A DNA stretch of 64,000 nucleotides, taken from positions 1-64,000 of the forward strand of contig NZ_JACHNU010000009.1 of the NCBI RefSeq assembly GCF_014199525.1. The letters run 5' to 3'. Positions 16,630 to 26,176 of this stretch are shown piece by piece. Both the position numbers and the translations under genes were made by a program. How positions within the stretch are numbered: position 1 is the first letter of the stretch; each line of letters starts with the position of its first letter. The DNA is from Conexibacter arvalis. GTDB lineage: Bacteria; Actinomycetota; Thermoleophilia; Solirubrobacterales; Solirubrobacteraceae. Under the pieces are notes generated by a model that did no database searches, was not told the DNA's origin, and worked only from the letters and a program-made list of their open reading frames with translations.

Positions 16630-17657
16630 GCGGTCTCCACCATCCCTGCCAATGTCGTGCCGGCCGCGAGCGCGGCCGCGAAGAACGGCTCGTCCTCCTC
16701 CAGCTCCCGCCCCATCGTCCGCGCCGGCAGGCCGCTGGCGCGGTAGCCGGCGAGATCGGCGCGCGCCTCGTGGACGACGTGGCCGCGCCGGCGCGCGTCG
16801 GCGAACGCCGGGTCGGCGGCGCCGAGCGGGACCGGCAGCGTCACCGGTCCCAGCAGCAGCTCGAGCACCGTGCGCGTGTGATGCGAGAGGCCCTGGTGGC
16901 GCGGGCGCGGGTCGCCGGAGGACATCCGCGCGACGAGCACCGTCGGGCAGCCGAGCGCCAGCGCCGCGTGGGCAGTGTCGAGCGCGACGATCCCGCCGTG
17001 GCCGAGCGCCGAGCCGGAGCCAAGGATCCCCGGGCCCGGGCCGGCGAGCGCGATCTCCCAGCCGCGCTCGGCGAGGCCGTCGTGGAGCGCGCCGGCGGTC
17101 GTGATCGCCTCGCCGTCGGCACCGCCGAATGAGGGCCCGGCGGTGACGTGCTCGACCAGCAGCCCGCGCGCTCTCAGCTCCCGCACCGTCGCCGACATCG
17201 CGCCGGGCAGCGCGCCGCCGGCCGTCTGCACGTAGCCGACGCGGGTGCCCGGCCGCAGCTGCGCGATCGCCCACGCGACCGGCGCCAGGTGGCCGTGGAG
17301 CGGGAAGGCGGCGACCGGGCGGCCGAGCGGGAGCTTCAGCGTCTCGCCCTCGACCGGCAGGACGGCGTGCTGGAGGCTCGTGTAGTTGAGCTTCATCACG
17401 TGCGCGCCGGGCAGGCCCTCGCCGTCGAGCCCGCTCGTGAGGTTGACGTGGACGACGTCGAAGCCGCCCGAGCCGAGCGCGAGATCGCGCGCCTCGACGT
17501 TCACGACGACCTCGTCGCCGAAGGCGCAGGCGCCGACCAGCGCGACGTCGGCGACCGCCGGCCGCCGCTCGCCGGCGAGGTCGACCGTCAGCTGCTGCCA
17601 CGGCCCGTCGGCCGGGTCGTCGGCGATCACGACCGTTCCGCGCCGCAGCTTCAGCAC
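16626..17657 (-). CDS. DUF3866 family protein
   Basis: The 343-residue protein matches the actinobacterial DUF3866 family, whose function is not known. Visible features are an N-terminal beta-rich region (residues 1-70), then an alpha/beta part rich in glycine loops such as GYVQTAGGALPGAM, GPGPGILGSG and LGHGGIVALDTAHA. There is no signal peptide. These loops suggest a nucleotide- or phosphate-binding fold, but I cannot name one. The GTG start at 17657 overlaps the peptidase gene by 7 bases. It sits in a core operon between a peptidase and a NUDIX hydrolase, which argues for a housekeeping role. Confidence 0.85.
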   Translation of the reverse strand: MLKLRRGTVVIADDPADGPWQQLTVDLAGERRPAVADVALVGACAFGDEVVVNVEARDLALGSGGFDVVHVNLTSGLDGEGLPGAHVMKLNYTSLQHAVLPVEGETLKLPLGRPVAAFPLHGHLAPVAWAIAQLRPGTRVGYVQTAGGALPGAMSATVRELRARGLLVEHVTAGPSFGGADGEAITTAGALHDGLAERGWEIALAGPGPGILGSGSALGHGGIVALDTAHAALALGCPTVLVARMSSGDPRPRHQGLSHHTRTVLELLLGPVTLPVPLGAADPAFADARRRGHVVHEARADLAGYRASGLPARTMGRELEEDEPFFAAALAAGTTLAGMVETA

Positions 17658-18805
17658 AGGACCACGGCGCTCTCGTCGACCAGCGCCAGCGCGACGTCGA
17701 GCATCCCCTCCAGCGCGGCGACGGAGACGCGTTCGTCGACCTGGTGGGCGCGCTCGGTGCCGTTGGCGAGGTTGAGGCACGGGAAGCCGGCGGCGATGAA
17801 GGCGTTGGCGTCCGAGCCGCCGCCGGAGGCGATCCGGCGCGGCACGTAGCCGCACGCCTGCAGCGCCGCCTCGGCCGCCGCCAGCTGCGGCGACGACGGT
17901 CTGACGCGGTAGCCGCGGAACAGCGCCTCGACGGTGACGTCGACGTCGCATTCGGCGGCGTTGGCGCCGTCGTGGAGGTGATCGACGATCTCGGCGACCG
18001 TCGTCTCGACCTTCGCGTCGTCGATCGAGCGCGCCTCGGCCTCGATCCGGCAGCGGTCGGGGACGACGTTGACGCCCGATCCGCCGGAGATCACGCCGAC
18101 GTTGGCGGTCGTCTCCTCGTCGATGCGGCCGAGCGGCATCGCGGCGATCGCGCGCGCCGCGGCGGCGATCGCGCTGCGCCCGAGCTCCGGCTCGATGCCG
18201 GCGTGGGCGGCGAGCCCGCGGAAGTCGGCGACGACGCGGTGGTAGGTCGGCGAGGCGACGATCACCTCGCCGATCGGCGTCGCGTGGTCGAAGACGAAGC
18301 CGAAGGCGCTGCGCAGCCGCGCGACGTCGAACGCCTTCGCGCCGGCGAGCGCGTTCTCCTCGCAGACGGTGAACAGCAGCTCGATCGCGACCGGCGGCGG
18401 CTCGGCGACGGCGCGGCGGGCGACGGCGAGCATCACCGCGAGCGCCGCCTTGTTGTCGGCGCCAAGGATCGCCTCGTGGCGGTTCTCCCAGCCGTCGTCG
18501 ACGAGCACCGGCTCGACCGGCCCGGTCAGCGGCACGGTGTCGAGGTGGGCGCAGAGCAGGATGCCGGGGACCGCGGGCGCTCCGGCGCGCTCGTCGCGCG
18601 ACGGGATCCGCGCGAAGAGGTTGCCGGCGTCGGAGCCGACGAGGGAGCCGGCGCCGTCCTCCTCGACCTCCAGGCCGAGCGAGCGCAGCTCCGCGGCGAC
18701 GCGGTCGGCGCAGGCGCGCTCGCGCCCGAACGGGCTCTCGATCGCGCACAGCTCGGCGAACAGCTCGTTCAGCTGCCGCCGCTCCCCCTCGTCGGCGCGT
18801 CTCAC
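17651..18805 (-). CDS. M20 family metallopeptidase (PepT-like)
   Basis: The 384-residue peptidase has the M20 zinc ligands: His and the general Asp in CAHLDTV, bridging Asp in GADNKAALA, the catalytic Glu pair in VCEENALAG, Asp in FVFDHATP and a C-terminal His in ERAHQVDE. The central dimerisation domain lies at about residues 190-300. It most resembles tripeptide aminopeptidase-like proteins, so it is probably a cytoplasmic aminopeptidase or deacylase. The GTG start overlaps pyrG by 4 bases. Its insertion between pyrG and the nudix gene is absent from the Mycobacterium order. Confidence 0.88.
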   Translation of the reverse strand: MRRADEGERRQLNELFAELCAIESPFGRERACADRVAAELRSLGLEVEEDGAGSLVGSDAGNLFARIPSRDERAGAPAVPGILLCAHLDTVPLTGPVEPVLVDDGWENRHEAILGADNKAALAVMLAVARRAVAEPPPVAIELLFTVCEENALAGAKAFDVARLRSAFGFVFDHATPIGEVIVASPTYHRVVADFRGLAAHAGIEPELGRSAIAAAARAIAAMPLGRIDEETTANVGVISGGSGVNVVPDRCRIEAEARSIDDAKVETTVAEIVDHLHDGANAAECDVDVTVEALFRGYRVRPSSPQLAAAEAALQACGYVPRRIASGGGSDANAFIAAGFPCLNLANGTERAHQVDERVSVAALEGMLDVALALVDESAVVLC

Positions 18806-20523
18806 GCCGTCGCGCTGCTCGCGCCGCCCTGGACGGCGACCTCGGCGGGCGCGGCCGGCTGCGCGGCCTCGCCGCCGGCCGTGCCGCGCGCGACGGCGCG
18901 GTCGAGCGCGGCGCGCACGAACCCTCTGAAGAGCGGCGCGGCGCGCTGCGGGCGCGACTTGAACTCCGGGTGGTACTGCGAGGCGACGAAGAACGGGTGC
19001 TCGGACTCGGGCAGCTCGACCGCCTCGACGAGCTGGTCGTCGGGCGAGGTGCCCGAGCAGATCAGGCCGGCCGACTCGAGCCTGCGGCGGAGGTGGTTGT
19101 TGACCTCGTAGCGATGGCGGTGGCGCTCGTAGATGACCGGCTCGCCGTACAGCTCGCGGACGCGCGTGCCGTCGTGCAGCTTGACCGGGTCGGCGCCGAG
19201 CCGCATCGTGCCGCCGAGGTCGGAGATCTCCTTCTGCTCCGGCAGCAGGTCGATCACCGGGTAGGGCGTCTCGGGGTCGAACTCGGTCGAGTTGGCGCCG
19301 GGCATGCCGGCGACGTGGCGCGCGAACTCGGCGACGGCGACCTGCATGCCGAGGCAGATGCCGAGGTACGGCAGGCTCTGCTCGCGCGCGACCCTCGCCG
19401 CGGCGATCTTGCCCTCGATCCCGCGGCCGCCGAAGCCGCCGGGGACGAGCACGCCGTCGGCCTCGCCGAGCCGCGCGAGCGCGTCCTCGGTCTCGAGCTG
19501 TTCGGAGTCGATCCAGTCGACCTCGATCTGGGTCCCGTGCTCGATGCCGGCGTGCTTGAGCGACTCGACGACCGACAGGTAGGCGTCCTCGAGCTTGATG
19601 TACTTGCCGACCAGCGCGATTCTGACCCGCTGTCTGGCGCCGACCGCGCGCGCGGTCAGCTCCTCCCAGCCGGTCAGGTCGGGCGCGGGCGCGTCGGCGA
19701 TGCGGAAGTGGTCGAGCACGAAGTCGTCGATCCCCTGCTCGCGGTAGACGAGCGGGACGCGGTAGATGTGGTCGACGTCGACCGCGGAGCCGACCGCCTC
19801 GACCGGCAGGCCGGCGAACAGCGCGATCTTCTTGCGGATGTCCTTCGTCAGCAGCGACTCCGAGCGGCACAGCAGCATGTCGGCGCCGATGCCGATGCGG
19901 CGCAGCTCGTTGACCGAGTGCTGCGTCGGCTTCGTCTTCAGCTCGCCCGCGTGGCCGATGTAGGGCACGAGGGTGAGGTGGATGTACATGCAGTTGCGGC
20001 GGCCGACGTCGGACTGGAACTGGCGGATCGCCTCCAGGAACGGCAGCGACTCGATGTCGCCGACGGTGCCGCCGATCTCGGTGATGACGAAGTCGACGTC
20101 GGCGGCGTCGGCCATCAGCTTGATCCGCTGCTTGATCTCGTCGGTGATGTGCGGGATCACCTGGACGGTGCCGCCAAGGTAGTCGCCGCGGCGCTCCCTG
20201 CGGATCACCGAGTTGTAGATGCCGCCCGCCGTCACGTTGCTGCCGCGGCGGGCGTTGACGTCGGTGAAGCGCTCGTAGTGGCCGAGGTCGAGGTCGGTCT
20301 CGGCGCCGTCCTCGGTCACGAACACCTCGCCGTGCTGGTACGGCGACATCGTGCCGGGGTCGACGTTGATGTACGGGTCGAGCTTCTGCAGCTGGACCGT
20401 GAACCCGCGCGCGACCAGCAGGCGCCCGATCGATGCCGCCGCGATCCCCTTGCCGAGCGAGGAGACGACGCCCCCGGTGACGAAGATGAAGCGGGTCGTG
20501 CCGCTGGACGGGGCGTCAGGCAT
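18802..20523 (-). CDS. pyrG: CTP synthase
   Basis: The 573-residue enzyme aminates UTP to CTP with ATP and glutamine. The N-terminal synthase domain opens with [15 protein letters not shown] and has the [16 protein letters not shown] segment. The C-terminal class I glutamine amidotransferase domain shows the nucleophile elbow GICLGMQVA and the His/Glu pair in QYHPEF. A low-complexity Ala/Pro tail of about 35 residues follows. It corresponds to Rv1699 in the conserved actinobacterial order. The start ATG overlaps the preceding MraY-like gene by 8 bases. Confidence 0.97.
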   Translation of the reverse strand: MPDAPSSGTTRFIFVTGGVVSSLGKGIAAASIGRLLVARGFTVQLQKLDPYINVDPGTMSPYQHGEVFVTEDGAETDLDLGHYERFTDVNARRGSNVTAGGIYNSVIRRERRGDYLGGTVQVIPHITDEIKQRIKLMADAADVDFVITEIGGTVGDIESLPFLEAIRQFQSDVGRRNCMYIHLTLVPYIGHAGELKTKPTQHSVNELRRIGIGADMLLCRSESLLTKDIRKKIALFAGLPVEAVGSAVDVDHIYRVPLVYREQGIDDFVLDHFRIADAPAPDLTGWEELTARAVGARQRVRIALVGKYIKLEDAYLSVVESLKHAGIEHGTQIEVDWIDSEQLETEDALARLGEADGVLVPGGFGGRGIEGKIAAARVAREQSLPYLGICLGMQVAVAEFARHVAGMPGANSTEFDPETPYPVIDLLPEQKEISDLGGTMRLGADPVKLHDGTRVRELYGEPVIYERHRHRYEVNNHLRRRLESAGLICSGTSPDDQLVEAVELPESEHPFFVASQYHPEFKSRPQRAAPLFRGFVRAALDRAVARGTAGGEAAQPAAPAEVAVQGGASSATA

Positions 20524-21346
20524 GCGGGGTCCTTCCGATCGAGTCTAGATGACGCAGGATGGGGGTCCGCTCGATCAACGCCGAAAGCGAGCGGAACTCC
20601 CCGTAGACGGTGAGGGCGAGGACGACCGCGAGCGCGATCGCCTGGCCGGTCGTCCCAAGGGTCAGAATCAACCACAGGCCGGCGAGGCCGCCGATCAGGT
20701 TCGCGCCGGTGTCGCCCAACATGGCGCGCTCGCGCAGGTCGTAGAGGCCGGCGACGAGCACCGGCGCCGCGAACAGGCCGAGCGCCCACAGCGGGCCGGT
20801 CTCCCACGCGCCGAGCGTCAGCGCCGCCGCCAGCAGCAGGAACGCCTTCGCCGAGCGGCCGGGACGCAGGTCGAGCAGGTTGAAGAGGTTGGTGGTGAGC
20901 ACGAGCAGCGCGACGGCGAGCAGGTACTGGCCGTCGTCGTACCCCTGTCCGGCGAGCACGAACAGCGCGAGGCCGAGCGAACCGAGCGCCTTCAGCGCGC
21001 CGGTGCTGAAGCCGCCGCCGAGCACCGCCGCGCCGTGGCCGCGCCAGCCGCGCGGTCTGCCGGCGAGCAGGTCGTCGACGAGGCCGAGCAGCGCGACGCC
21101 GAGCGCGTAGGTCGCGACGAGGCCGAGCTCGGGCGCGAACAGGTCGGCGTCGGCGAGCTGCTGCAGCGCCGCCAGCGGCGCGAGCGCGACGACGGCGGCC
21201 GCGACGATCGCGACCCCGCCGGGGAACGGCAGCCTGGCGCCGCGGTAGTTCTCGCGGGTCAGCCCTTCCGCTGCGAGGTGTCGCAGGATCGCCGGCGTCA
21301 TGAGGATCGCCGCCGCGAGCGCGACGAGGGTCGGAAGGGATTCCAC
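20516..21346 (-). CDS. MraY/WecA-like phosphoglycosyl transferase homologue
   Basis: The 276-residue membrane protein has about eight hydrophobic segments and three motifs of the polyprenyl-phosphate HexNAc-1-phosphate transferase family: [19 protein letters not shown] (the N-x-x-N-x-x-D pattern) and MLGDTGAN. It is shorter than MraY or WecA (usually 320-370), and the final HxPxHHH-type loop is missing. It could be a divergent lipid-linked sugar transferase or a non-catalytic relative. The GTG start at 21346 has no clear Shine-Dalgarno sequence. It lies between steB/mctB and pyrG, where mycobacteria have no gene, next to two cell-envelope genes. Confidence 0.8.
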   Translation of the reverse strand: MESLPTLVALAAAILMTPAILRHLAAEGLTRENYRGARLPFPGGVAIVAAAVVALAPLAALQQLADADLFAPELGLVATYALGVALLGLVDDLLAGRPRGWRGHGAAVLGGGFSTGALKALGSLGLALFVLAGQGYDDGQYLLAVALLVLTTNLFNLLDLRPGRSAKAFLLLAAALTLGAWETGPLWALGLFAAPVLVAGLYDLRERAMLGDTGANLIGGLAGLWLILTLGTTGQAIALAVVLALTVYGEFRSLSALIERTPILRHLDSIGRTPHA

Positions 21347-21396
21347 GTGGAAGGAAGGTAGCGGGCGAGGCGGACGGCGGCGGCGCCGCGAGGCTG

Positions 21397-22254
21397 CTAC
21401 AGCACCGGCGGCAGTCTGCCGCCGTCGGCGCTCGGCTTGACGCCGAAGTGGCCGCGCTCGCCGGCGAGCACGAAGACCAGCGCGGCGCGGCCGAGCGGGT
21501 CGTCGAGGTCGTCGACGCTGGAGAGGTCGTGATCCTTGAACCACGGGATCTGGGACGGCTCCGCGTCGGTCGTCTCGACGCCGACGACCGGGATGCCGTC
21601 GACCTGCAGGCCGCGCATCAGCCCGCGCTCGAACTCCTCGACCGCCTCCGCCTCCTCCGGATCGTCGATCTCGTGATCGTCGCGGACGATCACGACGGCG
21701 TCGGCGCCCTCCAGCGTGCCGCTGCCCTGGTCGAGCAGCGTCCCCTTCACCCTTCTCAGCAGCTCGCCGCCCTGCGCGAACTGGATCCCGAGGCGGGTCG
21801 CGAACGGCGACAGCAGCGACGGGTCCTCGGCCAGCCGCTCGTAGCGGGTCCCCTTCGACGCCTTCGCGAGCGCCTCGACGTCGAGCGGCAGCCGGATCGC
21901 GGAGACCGACGCGAGACGGCCGCCGGAGCCCTGGAGCGCGTCGCGCGTCAGGTTCCACATCTTGTCGGAGGTTCCGCCGAGCTCGACCAGCGCGATTCTC
22001 ATCCCGTCGAGGCGGCCCGCGACCATCGCCGGGTAGGCGTCCTGCTCGAAGTCGCGCCGCTCCTCCAGCTCCTCGCGCGCCTCGTCGCGCTCGCTCTGCG
22101 CCTGGCGGACGTCCTCGCGCAGGGAGGCGCGGATGTCTCTCTCGGCGCTGGAGACGAGCCCCTGGTCGCCGACCGCGACGCCGAGCAGCAGCCCGATCAC
22201 GAGCGCGAGGAAGACGGCGACGAGCGAGAGGGCGTGGTAGCGGAAGCTGAGCAT
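21397..22254 (-). CDS. mctB: MctB/SteB-like envelope protein
   Basis: The 285-residue protein has one N-terminal membrane segment (about residues 6-28), a coiled coil (residues 33-70, many Glu, Arg and Ala), and a C-terminal globular domain. This is the build of the family named MctB (Rv1698) for copper handling in mycobacteria and SteB in Corynebacterium, where it pairs with SteA in control of cell separation. It is directly downstream of steA, as in those genomes. Which of the two roles applies here cannot be read from sequence; adjacency to steA favours a division role. Confidence 0.87.
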   Translation of the reverse strand: MLSFRYHALSLVAVFLALVIGLLLGVAVGDQGLVSSAERDIRASLREDVRQAQSERDEAREELEERRDFEQDAYPAMVAGRLDGMRIALVELGGTSDKMWNLTRDALQGSGGRLASVSAIRLPLDVEALAKASKGTRYERLAEDPSLLSPFATRLGIQFAQGGELLRRVKGTLLDQGSGTLEGADAVVIVRDDHEIDDPEEAEAVEEFERGLMRGLQVDGIPVVGVETTDAEPSQIPWFKDHDLSSVDDLDDPLGRAALVFVLAGERGHFGVKPSADGGRLPPVL

Positions 22255-22316
22255 GCGGGGGTTTCGGCGGTTCTTCTGGTCGGGGACGTGTCGGGGCGTG
22301 CGGCGGGGCGCGGCGG

Positions 22317-23489
22317 TCAGGCGTCGATGCCGAGCAGCACCTGCAGCTTCAGCCACAGGAGGTCGGCGACGTCGTGCAGCGCCGGGGTGAGGAGGATGAC
22401 GACGATCAGCGCGACGAGGCCGGTCGCGGCCAGCAGCAGCACCGGCGCGACGCCCGGCTGCGGTCTGTAGAGCCGGCTCACGCCCTTGGCGTCGACGAGG
22501 ATCTCGCCGACGCGCAGGCGCGTGAGGAAGGTCGACGCCATCCCCTTGCGGTTCTTGTCGAGGAACTCGACGAGGTTGAAGTGCGATCCGACCGAGACGA
22601 TCAGCTCGGCGCCCTTCTCGGCGGCGATCAGCATCGCGATGTCCTGGCTGGTGCCGGGCGCGGGGACGAGCTTGTAGTCCAGCCCGAGCGACTCGAGGTA
22701 GTTGCGGCCCGGCGCGCGGCCGTCGGGGTAGGCGTGGACGACCAGCTCGGCGCCGCTGCGCAGCGTCGGCTCGGTCGCCGAGTCCATGTCGCCGACGATC
22801 ATGTCGGGCTTGAAGCCCTCGTCGATGATCGCGTCGGCGCCGCCGTCGACGCCGACGAGCACCGGCTTGACGTCGCGGATGTAGGCGCGCAGCGCCTTCA
22901 GATCGCGCTTGTGGTCGACGCCGCGGACGACGATCAGCACCGGCCGGTCGCGGAACTCGGTCTCGAAGCGCGGCAGCTCCAGCTTGCCGGAGAGCAGGTC
23001 GCGCTCCTCGATCATGTACTGGACGGTGTTGGCGGCGAACGCCTCCAGCGCGTCTCCGATCTCGCGCCGGCGCTTCGCGGTCGCGGCCTGGACCTGCTCG
23101 GGCTCGTGGCGCTCGCCCTCCGCCATCAGCTGCTCGCGGCGCCACACCTGGCCGCCTCTGAGCACGATCGGGTCGCCGTCCTTGAGCGTCTCCATCAGGT
23201 CCGAGCCGGGGGCGTCGACGAGCGCGATGCCGGCCTGGACGACGAGCAGCGGCCCCATGTTCGGGTAGCGGCCGCTGGAGGAGGGCGAGCAGTTGACGAC
23301 GCCGGCGATCCCGCAGGCGACGAGGTCCTCGCCCGAGACGCGGTCGAGATCCTTGTGGTCGATGATCGCGATGTCGCCGGGGCGCAGTCTCTTGACGAGG
23401 TGCTTGGTCCGCCGACCGATCCGGGCGATGCCGGAGACCTCGGGCGGTGCCGCGTCCGACCTGGACGCGGTGGGGCTGAAGACGGCCAC
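22317..23489 (-). CDS. steA: SteA-like protein (thiamin pyrophosphokinase-like domain)
   Basis: The 390-residue protein has an N-terminal region with GDIAIIDHKDLDR, a central domain resembling the thiamin pyrophosphokinase fold (GVDGGADAIIDEG, PDMIVGDMDS, SQDIAMLIA), and one C-terminal membrane anchor (about residues 350-372). In Corynebacterium SteA is part of the cytokinetic apparatus with SteB. The domain is not thought to make thiamin diphosphate there. The GTG start at 23489 gives a full-length product. Gene order matches Rv1697-Rv1698. Confidence 0.88.
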   Translation of the reverse strand: MAVFSPTASRSDAAPPEVSGIARIGRRTKHLVKRLRPGDIAIIDHKDLDRVSGEDLVACGIAGVVNCSPSSSGRYPNMGPLLVVQAGIALVDAPGSDLMETLKDGDPIVLRGGQVWRREQLMAEGERHEPEQVQAATAKRRREIGDALEAFAANTVQYMIEERDLLSGKLELPRFETEFRDRPVLIVVRGVDHKRDLKALRAYIRDVKPVLVGVDGGADAIIDEGFKPDMIVGDMDSATEPTLRSGAELVVHAYPDGRAPGRNYLESLGLDYKLVPAPGTSQDIAMLIAAEKGAELIVSVGSHFNLVEFLDKNRKGMASTFLTRLRVGEILVDAKGVSRLYRPQPGVAPVLLLAATGLVALIVVILLTPALHDVADLLWLKLQVLLGIDA

Positions 23490-23584
23490 GAACGCAACAT
23501 TCTACGGGCCGGCCCCGACGTCGAGTCGGCCGGAAAGCGGTGCGAGGTCCCCAAGGACGCCGCGAGCGGCGGCGAGCCGACGCC

Positions 23585-25255
23585 TCAGGCCGCTTTGAGG
23601 AGCTCGCGCGCGTGCTTGCGGGCTGCTCTGTCGCTCTCGTCGGCGCCCATCATCCGCACCAGCTCGCCGAGCACGCCCGTTCTGCCGAGGTCGGTGACGG
23701 TCGTCGTCGCCGTCTCGCCGGAGCCGTCCTTCTCGATGCGGAAGTGGCACTCGGCATGCGCGGCGACCTGCGGCAGGTGGGTGATGCAGAGCACCTGCCG
23801 ACCGGCGGCGAGCGCCCGCAGCTGCGAGCCGACGGCGCGGGCGGTGTGGCCGCCGATGCCGGCGTCGATCTCGTCGAAGACGAGCAGGCCGGCGCCCTCC
23901 TCGACGTCGGCGTTGGCGACGCCGAGCAGCGCCAGCATCACGCGCGAGGTCTCGCCGCCGGAGGCGACGTCGCGCAGCGGGCCGGCCGGCACGCCCGGGT
24001 TGGCGGCGATCAGCAGCTCGACGGTGTCGCCGCCGGTCGCGTTCGGCTCGTCGCGCTCGCCGAGCGAGACCTCGAAGCTCGCGCCGGCCATCGCCAGCTC
24101 GGCGAGCCGCTCGCGGACCGCCTCGGCGAGCCCGGGCGCCGCCGCCTCGCGCGCCATGCGCAGCTCGCGCGCGACCGCCAGCAGCCGCTCCCGCGCGGCC
24201 TCCAGCTCCGCGCGGGTCTCCTCCAGCGCCGCCTCGGCGCCGGTCAGCTCGTCGCGCCGCGCGCGGCACTCCTCGGCATGCGCCAGCACCGCCGCGATCG
24301 TGCCGCCGTGCTTGCGCTCCAGACGGGCGAAGGCGGTCAGCCGCTCCTCGACGACGTCGAGCCGGCCCGGCTCGCCCTCGATCGCCTGCTCGTAGCCGCG
24401 CAGCTCGGTCGCGAGGTCGTCGGCCTCGAGCACGAGCGCCCGGTAGCGGGCGATCAGCGGGTCGAGCTCGCCGTCGACGCCCTCCATCCCGTCGAGCGCG
24501 GAGAGCGCGGCGGCGAGACGCGTCGAGGCGCCCTCCTCCCCGCTCTCCGGCGCGATCGCCTCCGCGCCGGCGAGCGCGGCGCCGCGCAGCCCCTCGAGAT
24601 GGCGCAGCCGCTCCCGCTCGGCGGCCAGCTCGTGCTGCTCGGCCTCGCTCGGGTCGACCTCCTCGATCTCGCGCAGCTCGTACTCGAGCAGGTCGAGCTC
24701 GCGCTCGCGCGCGCCGCCGATCGCCCCCAGCTCCTCGGCCCGTCTCACGAGCGCCCGCAGCTCGGCGTGCGCCGCGGCGGCCCGCGCGCGCCGCTCGCGC
24801 TGCTCGGGCCCGCAGAAGCCGTCGAGGATCTCCAGCTGCGCGGAGGCGAGCGTCAGCCGGCGGTGCTCGTGCTGGCCGTAGAACGCCAGCAGCTCCCCGC
24901 CCAGCTCGCGCAGGTCGCCGACCGTCGCCGAGCGGCCGTTGAGGTAGGCGCGCGTGCGGCCGTCGGGCCAGACGCGGCGGGCGAGCACCAGCTCCTCCGC
25001 GTCCGCGGGCAGGCGGTCGCCGAGCGCCTCCCGCAGCCGCTGCGGGAAGTCGAAGACGCCCTCGACGTACGCCTCGGCCGCCCCCGGGCGCACGATCCCG
25101 TTGCGGGCCTTGCCGCCGAGCAGCAGGTCGAGCGCGTGCGCCAGCATCGTCTTGCCGGCGCCGGTCTCGCCCGTCAGGACGTTGAGCCCCGGGCCGAGGC
25201 GCAGCTCGGCCCGCTCGATCAGCAGCAGGTTCTCGACACGCAGCTCGTGAAGCAT
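23585..25255 (-). CDS. recN: DNA repair protein RecN
   Basis: The 556-residue SMC-like ATPase acts in double-strand break repair. It has the N-terminal Walker A (GETGAGKTML), two long coiled-coil arms (about residues 150-380, rich in Glu, Arg, Ala and Leu), the C-terminal ABC signature (VASGGETSRVMLAL) and Walker B (LLVFDEIDAGIGG). Length is normal. It lies between nadK and steA exactly as in mycobacteria. The gap to steA is 95 bases, so an internal promoter for steA-steB is possible. Confidence 0.96.
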   Translation of the reverse strand: MLHELRVENLLLIERAELRLGPGLNVLTGETGAGKTMLAHALDLLLGGKARNGIVRPGAAEAYVEGVFDFPQRLREALGDRLPADAEELVLARRVWPDGRTRAYLNGRSATVGDLRELGGELLAFYGQHEHRRLTLASAQLEILDGFCGPEQRERRARAAAAHAELRALVRRAEELGAIGGARERELDLLEYELREIEEVDPSEAEQHELAAERERLRHLEGLRGAALAGAEAIAPESGEEGASTRLAAALSALDGMEGVDGELDPLIARYRALVLEADDLATELRGYEQAIEGEPGRLDVVEERLTAFARLERKHGGTIAAVLAHAEECRARRDELTGAEAALEETRAELEAARERLLAVARELRMAREAAAPGLAEAVRERLAELAMAGASFEVSLGERDEPNATGGDTVELLIAANPGVPAGPLRDVASGGETSRVMLALLGVANADVEEGAGLLVFDEIDAGIGGHTARAVGSQLRALAAGRQVLCITHLPQVAAHAECHFRIEKDGSGETATTTVTDLGRTGVLGELVRMMGADESDRAARKHARELLKAA

Positions 25256-25312
25256 GCGCGGCAGTCCATCACGGGCGCCGGACGGAACGATGCGAACAGA
25301 CGTTCGCGCCCG

Positions 25313-26176
25313 CTAGGCCCCGCTCGCCAGCCGTCCGAACTTCTCGCGCAGGCGGTGGTAGAAGCTGGCGCCGTGGGACTGGGCGAGGGTGCCGATCTCG
25401 TCTCTGAAGCGGGCCGACAGCGCGCCGCCGGGCTGCAGCTCGCAGACCGGGCGGCCGTCGATCGAGACGTCGACCGGCTCCTCTCTGGAGCGGTTGCGGA
25501 TCGTGATCGGGTCGGCCGGGGCGACGACGAGCGTGCGCGCCGTCAGCGAGTGCGGGGCGATGTAGGAGACGGCCAGCCCCTCGACGCCCCACGCCATCAC
25601 CGGGCCGCCGTTGGCGAGGTTGTAGCCGGTCGAGCCGGCCGGGGTGGCGACGACGAGGCCGTCGCAGCGGACGCGGGCGACCTCCTCCTCGCCGACCTCG
25701 ACCGACAGGTCGGCGACGCGCAGGCCCTGCTGGCGGTGGAAGGAGACGTCGTTCATCGCCAGCCACACGCCGCCGCCGCTCTGCGCCTCGATCCCCGGCA
25801 GCGTCAGCGTCTCGAACTCGCCGCGGAAGGCGTGGCGCAGGCCGCCGGCGACGTCGTCGGGGTCGACCGTCGCGAGGAAGCCGACCTCGCCGAAGTTGAC
25901 GCCGAAGACCGGCACGCCGGTGCGCGCGTAGATCCGCAGCGCGTGGAGGATCGTCCCGTCGCCGCCGAGCACGACGCAGAGGTCGACGTCGGGTGAGGGC
26001 GTCGCGTCGACCTCGATCCCCGGCTCGGCGCGCAGGTCGTGCTTGACGGTCTCCTCCGGCGAGAAGCGCAGCGTGAAGCCGGCGGCGCGCGCGGCGGCGA
26101 CCAGCTCGCCGAGCGCGGCGCTCGTCTCGATCGGGCGACGGTGCGTGAAGACCGTCGCGACCCTGCGCTCGCTCAT
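25313..26176 (-). CDS. nadK: NAD kinase
   Basis: The 287-residue enzyme phosphorylates NAD to NADP. The diagnostic GGDGTILHALR motif lies at about residues 70-80, with VFGVNFGEVGFLA after it and the NAD-binding segment TPAGSTGYNLANGGPV. The C-terminal domain is all-beta as in the family. The ATG start overlaps the tlyA stop by 4 bases (ATGA), so the two are translationally coupled, in the tlyA-nadK-recN order that is widespread in Gram-positive bacteria. Confidence 0.96.
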   Translation of the reverse strand: MSERRVATVFTHRRPIETSAALGELVAAARAAGFTLRFSPEETVKHDLRAEPGIEVDATPSPDVDLCVVLGGDGTILHALRIYARTGVPVFGVNFGEVGFLATVDPDDVAGGLRHAFRGEFETLTLPGIEAQSGGGVWLAMNDVSFHRQQGLRVADLSVEVGEEEVARVRCDGLVVATPAGSTGYNLANGGPVMAWGVEGLAVSYIAPHSLTARTLVVAPADPITIRNRSREEPVDVSIDGRPVCELQPGGALSARFRDEIGTLAQSHGASFYHRLREKFGRLASGA

